Of a stretch of DNA of 64,000 bases, positions 26,676-35,385 are shown one piece after another. Source of the DNA: Bacteroidota bacterium (GTDB lineage: Bacteria; Bacteroidota; Bacteroidia; Bacteroidales; PUMT01); the NCBI GenBank assembly GCA_003554865.1, contig PWHJ01000088.1, positions 26,341 through 90,340 on the forward strand. The letters are read 5' to 3'. The notes under the pieces are model-generated. The model saw only the letters and a program-made list of their open reading frames with translations. It was not told the DNA's origin and did not search any database. Both the position numbers and the translations under genes were made by a program. How positions within the stretch are numbered: the stretch's first letter is position 1; each line of letters starts with the position of its first letter.

Positions 26676-27668
26676 ATGGAGAAAAATAAAACATTTAATT
26701 ACCGGTCAAGGACCGGGAACTGGACCCCAGGTAAAAGATTTATATGGGCGGGTAAGAGGTTTTTCTCGCCCTTAATAATTGTTGTGATAGTGTTTGTGGC
26801 ACAAGCAAAATTAAATGCTCAGCAGCTTCCCATTTATACACAGTTCATGTTTAACTCTTTCGTTTTCAATCCTGCAGTGGCCGGAACTCATAATTATTAT
26901 CAGGTAAGGCTCAACAGCAGGTTTCAGTGGGTTGGCATAACAGATGCACCCCATACCAACAGTCTGAGTGTGTACGGGCCTCATAAAGAAAGAGAAATGG
27001 GTTTCGGAGGGCATGTCTACAACGATGTCACTGGTCCAACGAGCCGCAATGGTTTGTACGGCTCCTATGCCTATAACTTAAATGTTAATGACAGGATGAG
27101 ACTCTCTCTGGGAGTTTCTGCCGGTGTGATACAAAGCAAGGTAGATGGTACCAGGATAACGCTTTTAGACCCGTCTGATCCTACGTTTCAGAATGCGGTA
27201 TCATCCGATTTCTCTCCTGATGCCACACTTGGAGTTTATCTCTATGCTTCAAATTTCCATGTTGGGTTTTCTGCTCATCAGCTTTTCGGGAATACAATTA
27301 AATTGTTTGAGGAAGATGGTGATGATAATACCGGTCTGAATAAATTGAAGACTCATTTTTACCTTACAGGAGGATACCGCTATTATCTGAATTTAGATTT
27401 TGCCTTTGAGCCTTCAGTAATAGTTCGCGGATCTATGCCGGCACCTGTTCAGGTTGATTTTTGCCTCAAGGCTCTTTACAGAAACATGCTGTGGCTTGGT
27501 TTTGCTTACCGCTCGCAGGATGCGGGATCTTTCCTTGTTGGGTATACCCACGATGATAAGTTCCATTTCGGGTATTCATACGATATGAGCCTCTCACCTA
27601 TGAGACATCATAACACCGGCTCACATGAATTATTCCTTGGTATGCGCTTCGATGCAATTAAAGATTAA
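26676..27668 (+). CDS. PorP/SprF family type IX secretion partner
   Basis: A 330-residue outer membrane barrel of the PorP/SprF family, recognisable from LPIYTQFMFNSFVFNPAVAGTH split by the usual signature and from repeated amphipathic strands. SprF-type proteins are needed for secretion or surface attachment of the SprB-type adhesin encoded next to them. An unusually long basic N-terminal region (about 28 residues) precedes the hydrophobic signal core (PLIIVVIVFVAQA). The start lies 2 bp after the adhesin stop, so the pair is translationally linked. Confidence 0.93.
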   Translation: MEKNKTFNYRSRTGNWTPGKRFIWAGKRFFSPLIIVVIVFVAQAKLNAQQLPIYTQFMFNSFVFNPAVAGTHNYYQVRLNSRFQWVGITDAPHTNSLSVYGPHKEREMGFGGHVYNDVTGPTSRNGLYGSYAYNLNVNDRMRLSLGVSAGVIQSKVDGTRITLLDPSDPTFQNAVSSDFSPDATLGVYLYASNFHVGFSAHQLFGNTIKLFEEDGDDNTGLNKLKTHFYLTGGYRYYLNLDFAFEPSVIVRGSMPAPVQVDFCLKALYRNMLWLGFAYRSQDAGSFLVGYTHDDKFHFGYSYDMSLSPMRHHNTGSHELFLGMRFDAIKD

Positions 27669-27713
27669 GTCTTTACGCCGGCGTGAGAAATAGTAACCCA
27701 AGATTGCCGTGAT

Positions 27714-28757
27714 TCATTTAAACCTGTCAATTACCTTAACTCCACTCCCCTCGAACTTGTTCATATTAACAAGCTCATTCAGCGACTCCTCCAGGCTTAT
27801 GGTTTTTCCAATCAGTTTTTCCGGGGCAAGCCTGCCTGAGCTTACCATAGCAAGTACCGATGGGTATCTGTGTGCTTGCATTCCATGGCTTCCCAATATT
27901 TCCAGCTCACCGGCAATGACCTGGTCCATTGGCACTGCCGGGCAACTGTCGCTTCCTTTCATTAGACCGATTTGAACATGCTTGCCGCGTTTTCTGAGGC
28001 TTGCTATTGAGTTGAAACATGTTTCGGAGCTGCCAAGTGCATCGATTGATAAATGCACTCCGCCACCGGTTATATCTTTTATATTTTCTGTAACGTTTTG
28101 TACATTTTTCGCATTGATGGTAGCTGAAGCTCCTACTGATCTGGCAAATTCAAGCTTGTCATCGCCTGTGTCAACTGCAACGACATTTGCTCCTGCCGAA
28201 TCTGCTATCATAATGGCTGACAATCCGACTCCTCCGCAGCCATGAACGGCCACCCATTGCCCGGGAAGTACACGCCCCTGATCCACTACAGCCCTGAAAG
28301 ATGTAATGAACCGGCATCCAAGGCTTGCTGCTGTAACAAAGTTTATTTCACCGGGCAATTTGACAAGGTTGGTGTCTGCATACTGAATGGCAACATATTC
28401 AGCAAATGATCCCCAGTGTGTGAAACCCGGCTGGAATTGATGATCGCAAACCTGATGGTTGCCGCAAGAGCATTCAGGGCAGGTGCCGCAGCCACAAACA
28501 AATGGCAATGTTACCCTGTCTCCCTCTTTCCAATGAGTTACATCTTTTCCCTTTGCCACTACAAATCCTGCAAGTTCGTGTCCGGGAACATGGGGCGGGG
28601 TAATATCCGGATCATGTCCCATCCATCCGTGCCAGTCGCTTCGGCAAAGACCGGTAGCTTTAACCTCTATCACTACACCGTTTGGTGCAGGGTAAGGGTC
28701 TGGCAAATCTTCTATGGCGAGGGGTTTCCCAAAGTCATTGTATATTGCTGCTTTCAT
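27714..28757 (-). CDS. Zinc-dependent alcohol dehydrogenase family protein
   Basis: A 347-residue MDR-superfamily oxidoreductase starting at ATG 28757 ([10 protein letters not shown]). Four extra codons upstream begin with TTG. The catalytic zinc site is visible as [11 protein letters not shown] and PGHELAG. The structural zinc loop is [17 protein letters not shown]. The Rossmann motif is [19 protein letters not shown]. It should oxidise or reduce a small alcohol or aldehyde with NAD(P). It stands alone, convergent with the PorP/SprF gene, so the substrate cannot be inferred from context. Confidence 0.9.
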   Translation of the reverse strand: MKAAIYNDFGKPLAIEDLPDPYPAPNGVVIEVKATGLCRSDWHGWMGHDPDITPPHVPGHELAGFVVAKGKDVTHWKEGDRVTLPFVCGCGTCPECSCGNHQVCDHQFQPGFTHWGSFAEYVAIQYADTNLVKLPGEINFVTAASLGCRFITSFRAVVDQGRVLPGQWVAVHGCGGVGLSAIMIADSAGANVVAVDTGDDKLEFARSVGASATINAKNVQNVTENIKDITGGGVHLSIDALGSSETCFNSIASLRKRGKHVQIGLMKGSDSCPAVPMDQVIAGELEILGSHGMQAHRYPSVLAMVSSGRLAPEKLIGKTISLEESLNELVNMNKFEGSGVKVIDRFK

Positions 28758-28766
28758 GCGTACAAA

Positions 28767-28774
28767 CAAAGTTA
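28767..28774 (-). promoter_or_regulatory. Candidate Bacteroidota -7 box for the alcohol dehydrogenase gene
   Basis: On the minus strand this reads TAACTTTG, matching the TAnnTTTG consensus of the Bacteroidota primary sigma factor. It ends only 9 bp before the ATG, so the leader would be very short. No -33 TTG at ideal spacing was found. Confidence 0.3.
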
Positions 28775-28839
28775 ATTAAACTAATTTTCAATAAGTTATT
28801 ATAGTATGTCAATTAAGTTCATCTCTTTTGGTCGCATGG

Positions 28840-28892
28840 CCCCCCATGTTTGTTCATTTTATTTTGTCTGCCAAAGGCTGATGGGGGTTCAT
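28840..28892 (-). repeat. Dispersed palindromic repeat, copy 3 (inverse orientation)
   Basis: CCCCCCATGTTTGTTCATTT, TATTTTGTCTGCCAAAGGCT and GATGGGGGTTCAT form a complete copy. The outer arms CCCCCAT/ATGGGGG pair, and a small inner hairpin GCC-AAA-GGC is present. Confidence 0.85.
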
Positions 28893-29229
28893 AGTAATAC
28901 CTCCTGATTAAAACGAAAAAAGGATTTGTTTAACTTTAAAATATCAAGTGTGTTTAGTTTATAAAACTAAAAAAATATTAAATACAGTCAAATAATAAAA
29001 TGTGACGTCAGGGGATTTTAAGTTTTGTTTGATAATTGACAAAAAGCTTTAGGGGTGATTGATGCTGCCCTTGAGCTGCTTATCGCACCGGTTTTATTTT
29101 TTTAATCTAAATAAGCTTTGAAAAACAGACAACCAGTACAATATAAAAAAAAAAAATGTGTTATTGTATTTGCAGTTTACCCCGCTCAGACCCGGCACAG
29201 AAGGGGTTTTTGAGTTAAAATATATTAAA

Positions 29230-29271
29230 GAACCCCCATAAGCTAAAGCTCACAAAATTCTACGCATGAAG
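29230..29271 (+). repeat. Variant dispersed repeat overlapping the start of the CocE-type gene
   Basis: GAACCCCCATAAGCTAAAGC followed by TCACAAAATTCTACGCATGA. The left arm matches the main repeat. The inner element is AGCTAAAGCT instead of GCCTTTGGC, as at 44618, and the right part CGCATGAAG matches copy 1 at 3092. The ATG of the downstream gene (29266) lies within it. Confidence 0.6.
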
Positions 29272-31263
29272 GAAATAAGTGTTTTTGAAAATGTCTGGAT
29301 TCCAATGAGTGACGGGACAAACCTCGCTGCAAAAATATGGCTGCCAAAAGATGCGGAAAAGAACCCGGTGCCAGGCATTCTTGAATATATCCCTTACAGG
29401 AAACGTGATTTGAAAGCAACCAGAGATCACAGGCTTCACGGTTATTTTGCACGTTGCGGTTATGCCGGCATACGTGTTGATCTAAGGGGAAGTGGTGATT
29501 CCGAGGGAGTTCTTTGCGATGAGTATCTGCAGCAGGAGCTGGATGACGGGGTTGAGGTGATCAAGTGGATAGCTTCACAGGGATGGTGTGACGGGAAGGT
29601 TGGAATGATTGGCATATCATGGGGCGGGTTTAACGGCTTGCAGCTTGCATCTTTTGGACTTCCTGAACTGAGAGCGGTTATTACCGTTGCTTCATCGGAT
29701 GACAGGTATTCAGATGATGTCCATTATATGGGGGGATGCCTCCTCTCTGACAACCTTTCGTGGGCTTCTGTCATGTTTGCCAGTAACAGTTGTCCGCCCG
29801 ACCCCGAAATTGTGGGTTCCAAGTGGAAGGAGATGTGGCTTGAGCGTTTGAGTGGAAGCGGGTTATGGCTCAGCAAGTGGCTTAAACATCAAAGGCGTGA
29901 TAATTACTGGAAACATGGTTCGGTATGCGAAAATTACGATGCGGTAAAGTGTCCTGTTATGGCTGTAAGCGGCTGGGCTGACGGTTATACCAATACCGTA
30001 TTCAGGCTATTGGAAAATCTAAAGGTTCCCCGCAAAGGGATAGTGGGAGCATTCGGCCATAAATATCCTCATCTGGGAGGCCCCGGGCCTGCTATTGATT
30101 TCCTCAGGGTGGCCGTCAGATGGTGGGATCAGTGGCTAAAGGGAATAGACAACGGGGTTAAGGATGAACCAATGCTTACTCTTTGGATGCAGGACTCAGT
30201 TTCTCCTCTTTCCTCAAGGCGTCCGGGCAGATGGATTGCCGAAAAATCATGGCCTTCGCCTCTTGTCAGGGAAGAGGTTTTCCCTCTTTATACCGTTAAA
30301 ACCGGGTTCATGGATAAGGGGTCGAAGCAAAGCGATGGGCTTAGCGTACAAAGTCCATTGAGCGTTGGTTTGTTCGCGGGCAAATGGTGCTCATATTCTG
30401 AATCGACTGATCTGCCGAGTGATCAGCGGGAGGAAGACGGCGGGGCATTGGTGTTTGACAGTTTGCCGCTTCAGGAGGATTATGAAATACTGGGGAGGCC
30501 TTCACTGAAGTTGAAGCTGAAATCAAACAAACCGGTGGCAATGGTTGCAGTACGCATATCTGATGTGGCACCTGATGACAGGTCGACAAGGGTAACTTAT
30601 GGGTTACTTAACCTGACTCATCGTGAATGCCATGAATATCCCACAGAATTGGAGCCCGGCAGAGTGTACGAGGTAACCGTACCTTTGAATTATATAGCAC
30701 AGAGGTTCCCTGCAGGCCACAGGATGCGCGTTTCAGTTTCATCTTCTTACTGGCCTCTTGTCTGGCCTTCACCTGAACCGGCCATGCTCACAATATATCC
30801 ATCTGAAAGCCGGCTTATTCTTCCAAAACGGGTTGCGGGAGAACGCGATACTACTTCAAGGATCCTTGAAAAACCCGAAGCCCTGGGAGAACTGGATACC
30901 GAACTACTGGTCCCTGCACACAGAGAGTGGAAGGTTGAACACAACCTGGCAACAAATGAGGTTGCTTTGAATGTTGTCAACAACGATCCCCGCTACCGTC
31001 TTAATCATATTAACCTTGAACTGAGAAAGGATGTAACCGAAAGATATTCATACAGCAATAATGATTACGAAACTGTGAAAGGAAAAGTGGAGAGCATAAG
31101 GGAATTCAGGCGAGACGGGTGGATTGTCAAAACATCTACCCGAACAGTACTGACATCCACACGCACCCATTTTCTGATAAGTGCAACCCTTGATGCTTAC
31201 GAAGGCGATGTGAGGGTTTTCAGTGAATCTTACAATGAGACAATTCCAAGAGATATGATGTAG
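29266..31263 (+). CDS. CocE/NonD family alpha/beta hydrolase (X-Pro dipeptidyl-peptidase-like)
   Basis: A 665-residue cytoplasmic hydrolase of the CocE/NonD family (peptidase S15 fold). The oxyanion loop is RGSGDSEG. The nucleophile is S118 in GISWGGFNG, the acid lies in GWADGYTN and the catalytic His in FGHKYPH. A C-terminal jelly-roll domain covers residues ~330-560 (FPAGHRMRVSVSSSYWP). Family members cleave esters, amides or Xaa-Pro peptides and some modify beta-lactams. No signal peptide is present. The ATP-grasp gene follows after 24 bp and the two look like an operon. Confidence 0.9.
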   Translation: MKEISVFENVWIPMSDGTNLAAKIWLPKDAEKNPVPGILEYIPYRKRDLKATRDHRLHGYFARCGYAGIRVDLRGSGDSEGVLCDEYLQQELDDGVEVIKWIASQGWCDGKVGMIGISWGGFNGLQLASFGLPELRAVITVASSDDRYSDDVHYMGGCLLSDNLSWASVMFASNSCPPDPEIVGSKWKEMWLERLSGSGLWLSKWLKHQRRDNYWKHGSVCENYDAVKCPVMAVSGWADGYTNTVFRLLENLKVPRKGIVGAFGHKYPHLGGPGPAIDFLRVAVRWWDQWLKGIDNGVKDEPMLTLWMQDSVSPLSSRRPGRWIAEKSWPSPLVREEVFPLYTVKTGFMDKGSKQSDGLSVQSPLSVGLFAGKWCSYSESTDLPSDQREEDGGALVFDSLPLQEDYEILGRPSLKLKLKSNKPVAMVAVRISDVAPDDRSTRVTYGLLNLTHRECHEYPTELEPGRVYEVTVPLNYIAQRFPAGHRMRVSVSSSYWPLVWPSPEPAMLTIYPSESRLILPKRVAGERDTTSRILEKPEALGELDTELLVPAHREWKVEHNLATNEVALNVVNNDPRYRLNHINLELRKDVTERYSYSNNDYETVKGKVESIREFRRDGWIVKTSTRTVLTSTRTHFLISATLDAYEGDVRVFSESYNETIPRDMM

Positions 31264-31287
31264 AATTTTTAATAAAAACAGAATTTA

Positions 31288-32583
31288 ATGGAGCAGAAAA
31301 AAAATGTTTTTGTTTTAGGCCTTGAAGAATTTAACCTTGCCAAATTGAACAGGTTGCCTGAAGCAAGGGAATGCAGGTTTTTGCCTGCATTGAAATTCTC
31401 AGAAATAAGGGGAGTGGAAAATATTAGTATTAAAGAGCTTCTTGATCTGATCGATGAAAGGATAAGGGATGCCGGCAGTATAGATGCAATTGTTTCCTAC
31501 TGGGATTTTCCCGGAACAATACTGGTTCCAATTGTAGCAAAAAAGTACGGTCTTTTCGGTCCTTCTCTTGAGAGTATTCTTAAGTGTGAGCATAAATACT
31601 GGAGCCGGCTGGAACAGCAAAAGGTGATCCCCGGCAATATACCTCATTTTAAGGCTTTTGACCCTTTCGATGAAGATTCTTATGAGCAAATTAACTTTAT
31701 GCCTCCCTTCTGGATAAAACCAATAAAATCGTTCCATTCTTTCCTTGCCTACAGGGTAAATGATCCTTCCCATTTCAGCGAGTGCAACAGAGAAGTTTGT
31801 GAACATATAAATTATATAAGCGAACCTTTCAGCTACATTTTGAGAGAATATGTGGCGGCAAGGGAGTTTGGACAAATGAAAGAGAGTATGATAGCCGAAA
31901 CAATGATTGCCGGTCATCAGTGTACTGTGGAAGGTTATTCTTTCGGCAATGAAGTAGTGGTATACGGTATAGTTGATTCTGTAAGGGAAGAGGACCGCTC
32001 TTCTTTTTCAAGGTATGAATACCCCTCATCTCTTCCCCAGGAGATACAATTCAGAATGGTTGACCTTGCAAGGCGGGTTATAGAAGAAATCGGACTGGAA
32101 AATTCTGCCTTTAATATTGAATTTTTCTACAACGAGACTGCCAATCAAATTTATCTGCTTGAGATAAACCCCAGAATATCACAAGCCCATACTGATCTGT
32201 TTGAAAAGGTTCACGGGGTATCTCATCACCAGATTATGCTTAATCTGGCACTGAACCGGCGCCCCAAATCACTTACATATAACGGCGATTTCAGGGTTGC
32301 CGCCCATTTTATGCTCAGAACTTTCCATCCGGGTTTTGTTCTAAGTGCCCCTTTAAATCAGGAAATTGAGCACCTTAAGACAAAATACCCGGAGCTGGAG
32401 GTACAGGTAAATGTAAAAGAGGGTATGGATCTGAATGAAATGGGGATGCATCATCTTGACAGCTACAGTTTCATTTTGGCAAATGTTTTTCTGGGGGGAA
32501 GGAACAGGGATGAGCTTCTTGAAAAGTACAATGATGTAACAGATCACCTTAATTTCAAGGTAGAGAGTTTTATAAAGGTGTGA
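31288..32583 (+). CDS. ATP-grasp domain enzyme
   Basis: A 431-residue protein with the ATP-grasp fold. The metal-binding end of the active site is clear (FNIEFFYNE, then LLEINPRISQAH with conserved Glu and Asn). The lid region lies around 150-220, and an N-terminal Rossmann-like segment carries SYWDFPGT. Similar enzymes (carbamoyl phosphate synthase-like, D-Ala-D-Ala ligase-like) join a carboxylate to an amine through an acyl phosphate. The upstream hydrolase could act on the same amide or peptide product. The exact substrate is unknown. Confidence 0.85.
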   Translation: MEQKKNVFVLGLEEFNLAKLNRLPEARECRFLPALKFSEIRGVENISIKELLDLIDERIRDAGSIDAIVSYWDFPGTILVPIVAKKYGLFGPSLESILKCEHKYWSRLEQQKVIPGNIPHFKAFDPFDEDSYEQINFMPPFWIKPIKSFHSFLAYRVNDPSHFSECNREVCEHINYISEPFSYILREYVAAREFGQMKESMIAETMIAGHQCTVEGYSFGNEVVVYGIVDSVREEDRSSFSRYEYPSSLPQEIQFRMVDLARRVIEEIGLENSAFNIEFFYNETANQIYLLEINPRISQAHTDLFEKVHGVSHHQIMLNLALNRRPKSLTYNGDFRVAAHFMLRTFHPGFVLSAPLNQEIEHLKTKYPELEVQVNVKEGMDLNEMGMHHLDSYSFILANVFLGGRNRDELLEKYNDVTDHLNFKVESFIKV

Positions 32584-32590
32584 AAAGCTT

Positions 32591-32598
32591 TATATTTG
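32591..32598 (+). promoter_or_regulatory. Candidate -7 box for endonuclease IV
   Basis: TATATTTG matches the TAnnTTTG consensus exactly, 50 bp upstream of the nfo ATG. The predicted leader would contain the degenerate repeat copy at 32606. No clear -33 TTG is seen. Confidence 0.4.
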
Positions 32599-32605
32599 CA
32601 GGTAT

Positions 32606-32640
32606 GAGCCCGTGAGTTTTTTGACAGGCAAAATAATATA
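32606..32640 (+). repeat. Degenerate dispersed repeat in the nfo leader
   Basis: GAGCCCGTGAGTTTTTTGAC followed by AGGCAAAATAATA aligns with the left arm and core of the main repeat with several changes, best in the core (CAAAATAATA). It ends 8 bp before the nfo start codon. Confidence 0.4.
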
Positions 32641-32648
32641 ATATATAT

Positions 32649-33491
32649 ATGAAGTATGTGGGAGCACATGTGAGTGCAGCCGGAGGGGTTGAAAATGCCC
32701 CCCTGAATGCACACAAAATAGGTGCAAAGGCTTTTGCACTTTTTACCAAAAACCAGCGTCAGTGGACTGCCAAACCCCTTAGTGAAAAGAGTATTAAAAG
32801 GTTCAGGGAAAATTGCGAACAATATGGTTTCAAGCCTTTTCAGATATTGCCTCACGACAGCTACCTTATAAACCTTGGTCACCCGCAAAAAGAGGCTTTG
32901 GAAAAGTCCAGGGCTGCGTTTTTAGAAGAGATGCAAAGATGCGAGCAATTGGGACTGGACAGGCTTAATTTTCACCCGGGCAGCCACTTGAACCGGACAG
33001 ACGAAGAAACCTGCCTTAAAACCATGGCAGAATCTGTTAATTTAGCGCTTGAAAAAACCCGGAGTGTAACAGCTGTTATTGAAAATACGGCCGGACAGGG
33101 AACGAATCTCGGATATTCCTTCGAGCAGATAAGGTTTATAATTGACAATATTCAGGACAAGGAACGTGTGGGGGTTTGCATTGATACTGCCCATGCATAT
33201 TCTGCCGGTTATGACTTAAAGACAACCTCAGGCTATGAAAAGACTTTTGAGGATTTTGAAAAAATAATCGGTTTCAAACTGCTTAAGGGTATGCATATAA
33301 ATGACTCCAGAAAGGATTTTGCTTCGCGTGTTGACAGACATGATATGATAGGAGAGGGAACTCTGGGAAAAGATGTTTTTGTAAGAATAATGAATGACCA
33401 GCGTTTTGACAATATTCCTGTAATACTGGAAACGCCCGATCCTGACAAATGGAGCGAGGAAATTGCATTTCTTTACGGATCGGTAAAATAA
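32649..33491 (+). CDS. nfo: Endonuclease IV (AP endonuclease)
   Basis: A 280-residue TIM-barrel AP endonuclease. It cleaves 5' to abasic sites in base excision repair and uses three zinc ions. The family signatures are present: GAHVSAAGG at the N-terminus, [52 protein letters not shown] and the final ILETPDP. Length is typical. It stands as a single gene with its own candidate promoter box 50 bp upstream. Confidence 0.96.
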   Translation: MKYVGAHVSAAGGVENAPLNAHKIGAKAFALFTKNQRQWTAKPLSEKSIKRFRENCEQYGFKPFQILPHDSYLINLGHPQKEALEKSRAAFLEEMQRCEQLGLDRLNFHPGSHLNRTDEETCLKTMAESVNLALEKTRSVTAVIENTAGQGTNLGYSFEQIRFIIDNIQDKERVGVCIDTAHAYSAGYDLKTTSGYEKTFEDFEKIIGFKLLKGMHINDSRKDFASRVDRHDMIGEGTLGKDVFVRIMNDQRFDNIPVILETPDPDKWSEEIAFLYGSVK

Positions 33492-33846
33492 TCAGCCCAC
33501 CCCAACTTTTTTAACATTTTTTTTAAAAAAAAAGTATTTTAAAATATGCCGGTTTGATAAATATTTTATATTTGTCAAATAAAGTATGTCTGGCCAGTTG
33601 GTTTATCGGGTAGTTTAACAATTTTTTTGAAAAGAGTTAGCAAGGGGGTGATTACAACTTAATTTTTCAGGCAGATATAAAAATTTTTATATACTAAAAT
33701 AACTGCATAAGAACGTTGATAAAAAGATGGTTTTCTTAAAGATCAGGAAAAGGCGGCTAATATTTATTTAAGTATTATGAGATAAAACTTTTTTTAAAAT
33801 TAAGAGAATATATAAGTTTAATGTCAAACCAATTTATTAAAGACCA
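33492..33846. other. AT-rich intergenic region with an inverted repeat and -7 box
   Basis: This 355-bp stretch has no gene. At 33553-33579 lies an inverted repeat with arms TTTGATAAATA and TATTTGTCAAA (one mismatch, 5-bp spacer). Within it, TATATTTG (33567-33574) matches the TAnnTTTG -7 box, so the dyad could be an operator over a promoter for the lipoprotein gene at 33847. The leader would then be ~270 nt. Confidence 0.45.
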
Positions 33847-34215
33847 ATGAAAAAGTTAATTATCTTTTGTGCTGCATTACTATTTAGTTTTGGATGTAAT
33901 GGTGAAGGGGATTTACCAGAGGTGGAAACTTCAGCCGTTTCGGTTCAGGGTAACACCGTAACGAGTGGTGGAATAGTACACAGTGAGGGAGCCACTGGTG
34001 GACAGGTGCACCGCAGGGGTGTGGTATGGCTTGAAGACGGAACAAGAAGGCCTACTATTGACAGGAATATCGGGCGGACTTCCGACGGCGTTGGGCCGGG
34101 AGAATTTACCAGCACTTTTGAGGTTGATGAGTCCGGTACATATCAGTTGCGTGCATATGCAACAAATCAAAGAGGTACTACGTACGGTGCTGTTGAAAAG
34201 TTTGAGATTGATTAA
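33847..34215 (+). CDS. Small lipoprotein with a single Fn3-like repeat
   Basis: A 122-residue lipoprotein. The signal AALLFSFGC gives lipid-Cys at residue 17. The mature part is a single unit of the Bacteroidota beta-sandwich repeat (TSGGIVHSEG, RRGVVWLEDGTRRP, GPGEFTSTFEVDESGTYQLR, AYATNQRGTTYG). That repeat is usually found in tandem in much longer surface proteins. It may be a stand-alone adhesin or binding module, or the remnant of a larger gene. It is followed by a good terminator. Confidence 0.75.
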   Translation: MKKLIIFCAALLFSFGCNGEGDLPEVETSAVSVQGNTVTSGGIVHSEGATGGQVHRRGVVWLEDGTRRPTIDRNIGRTSDGVGPGEFTSTFEVDESGTYQLRAYATNQRGTTYGAVEKFEID

Positions 34216-34251
34216 AACCTTATATCACAGGTATTAGGTTAATTTGTCCGG

Positions 34252-34290
34252 AAATGGCTTCCTTGATTTTAGGGGGCCATTTTTGTTTTT
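34252..34290 (+). terminator. Rho-independent terminator
   Basis: Stem AAATGGCTTCCT (34252-34263) with AGGGGGCCATTT (34271-34282), including two G-U pairs, loop TGATTTT, then TTGTTTTT. It lies 37 bp after the lipoprotein stop. Confidence 0.8.
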
Positions 34291-34355
34291 AAAATTGAGT
34301 GTTATTTCAAAACTCCAAAAGCGTGGAGTTGATTGGTAATCAAAAAAATACAATT

Positions 34356-34586
34356 ATGATTGATTTTTTTTTCCCCGGGCTTCTTATAACATTTGCCCTT
34401 TTTTTGTCTCTTGCTGTTTTGATTCTCACTCTTGTAGCCCTTATTGATTTGCTTCAAAGCCGCTTCAGGGACAATGACAAAATTGTATGGGCCATAGTTA
34501 TAATTTTTGTAACCCTTATAGGCCCTGTATTGTATCTGGTTATTGGGAGAAAACAAAAACTCGGGGAACAGGGGGGCAAACAGTAA
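34356..34586 (+). CDS. Small membrane protein with PLDc_N domain
   Basis: The start at ATG 34356 (MIDFFFPGLL) gives 76 residues; an earlier in-frame start at 34299 lies too close to the terminator. The protein has two transmembrane helices (~5-27 and ~38-58) and the PLDc_N signature IVWAIVIIFVTLIGPVLYLV followed by IGR. This module is found at the N-terminus of cardiolipin synthases and also as short stand-alone proteins. No catalytic HKD motif is present, so it is not a phospholipase itself. Confidence 0.8.
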   Translation: MIDFFFPGLLITFALFLSLAVLILTLVALIDLLQSRFRDNDKIVWAIVIIFVTLIGPVLYLVIGRKQKLGEQGGKQ

Positions 34587-34818
34587 AAATTGCTGAAAGC
34601 TTTTTCCCGTATACTTACTGTAGGCTTCTTCAGCCGGTAGAAGCTCTAATATTATTAACAATACCTGCCCGGTATATTCAAAGCCGCTAAGAGCTGTTAT
34701 TATTGAAATATCCTTCATTTGAATTTTCCCAAATTTATTCGAACAAATAAAGCTTATATCTGTTGTTATATGTATTAAATATATTGTTCAATTGTCGTTG
34801 AATTTAAAAATCTGAATT

Positions 34819-35154
34819 ATGAGCACTTATTTGAACCAGGCAAAAGCAGTATCAAATTTTATGGGAGTTCTTTCAAAGGAAAATCCGAAGATAGCAGAAG
34901 GTTTTGGAACTATGCACAAAGCGGTAACCGAAGACAATGCTCTCACTTTTAAGCAAAAAGAGCTGATAGCTCTTGGTATTGCCATTTCCATACGCTGTGA
35001 GGGCTGTATTGCCTCCCATGTTAAATCTGCTTTGAAAGCAGGTGCAGTAAAAGAGGAAATAGTAGAGACAATTGGTGTTTCTGTGGTTATGGGTGGCGGT
35101 CCGTCGGTGGTTTACGGTGAAAAAGCTTATGCTGCAATGAAAGAAATGATGTAA
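34819..35154 (+). CDS. Carboxymuconolactone decarboxylase / AhpD-like protein
   Basis: A 111-residue helical protein of the AhpD-like superfamily, with the redox motif CEGCIASHVKSALKAGA (Cys-x-x-Cys plus His two residues after the second Cys-Ile-Ala-Ser run). Such proteins work as alkylhydroperoxidases or thiol-disulfide catalysts. A small unknown frame and a [2Fe-2S] BFD-like protein follow within 250 bp, suggesting a small redox operon. Confidence 0.9.
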   Translation: MSTYLNQAKAVSNFMGVLSKENPKIAEGFGTMHKAVTEDNALTFKQKELIALGIAISIRCEGCIASHVKSALKAGAVKEEIVETIGVSVVMGGGPSVVYGEKAYAAMKEMM

Positions 35155-35196
35155 AAAAAAGTGTTGAATTAACCAACCAAGTCATAAAAACTATGA

Positions 35197-35334
35197 GTGA
35201 GTTTACTTAAAAAAAAAGTTATTGCTCCTTTTTTGCCGGCACCTTTGATTGATAAGGCTAGCAGCCTGGAGGTGCAGCATTGGGTTGAAAAAGAAGGTGA
35301 AGAAAATTATATTGTTTATTTTTACAAACCGTAA
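35197..35334 (+). CDS. Possible 45-residue small protein between AhpD-like and BFD-like genes
   Basis: A GTG-initiated frame. After a Lys run it gives a protein-like sequence (VIAPFLPAPLIDKASSLEVQ, then HWVEKEGEENYIVYFYKP) with a hydrophobic beginning and beta-prone end. An ATG four bases upstream (35193) is in another frame and stops before a run of nine A residues, so a frameshift in the A-tract is conceivable. The composition looks real but start and family are uncertain. Confidence 0.35.
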   Translation: MSLLKKKVIAPFLPAPLIDKASSLEVQHWVEKEGEENYIVYFYKP

Positions 35335-35385
35335 GATTTTTTAAAAACAATTAAATGTTAAGTAACCAGCTAAAATTGAAAAACT

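Larger units (their letters stand above)
28758..29265. other. Long divergent intergenic region
   Basis: This ~500-bp AT-rich region lies between the divergent alcohol dehydrogenase and CocE-type hydrolase genes. It holds one full repeat copy (28840) and the variant copy at 29230. It also has an AT-rich hairpin TTTAGTTT-ATA-AAACTAAA (28953-28971) and a weak hairpin ACCCC/GGGGT before TTTTT at 29179-29211. No gene of convincing coding character was seen. Confidence 0.5.

Noticed and set aside
26395..26694. A 99-codon minus-strand frame opposite the adhesin C-terminus
   Set aside because: It lies opposite a clearly coding T9SS domain, and its translation is low in protein-like features.
27674..27683. 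Palindrome ACGCCGGCGT as a terminator after the PorP/SprF gene
   Set aside because: It is only 10 bp without loop or T-tract; too weak to call.
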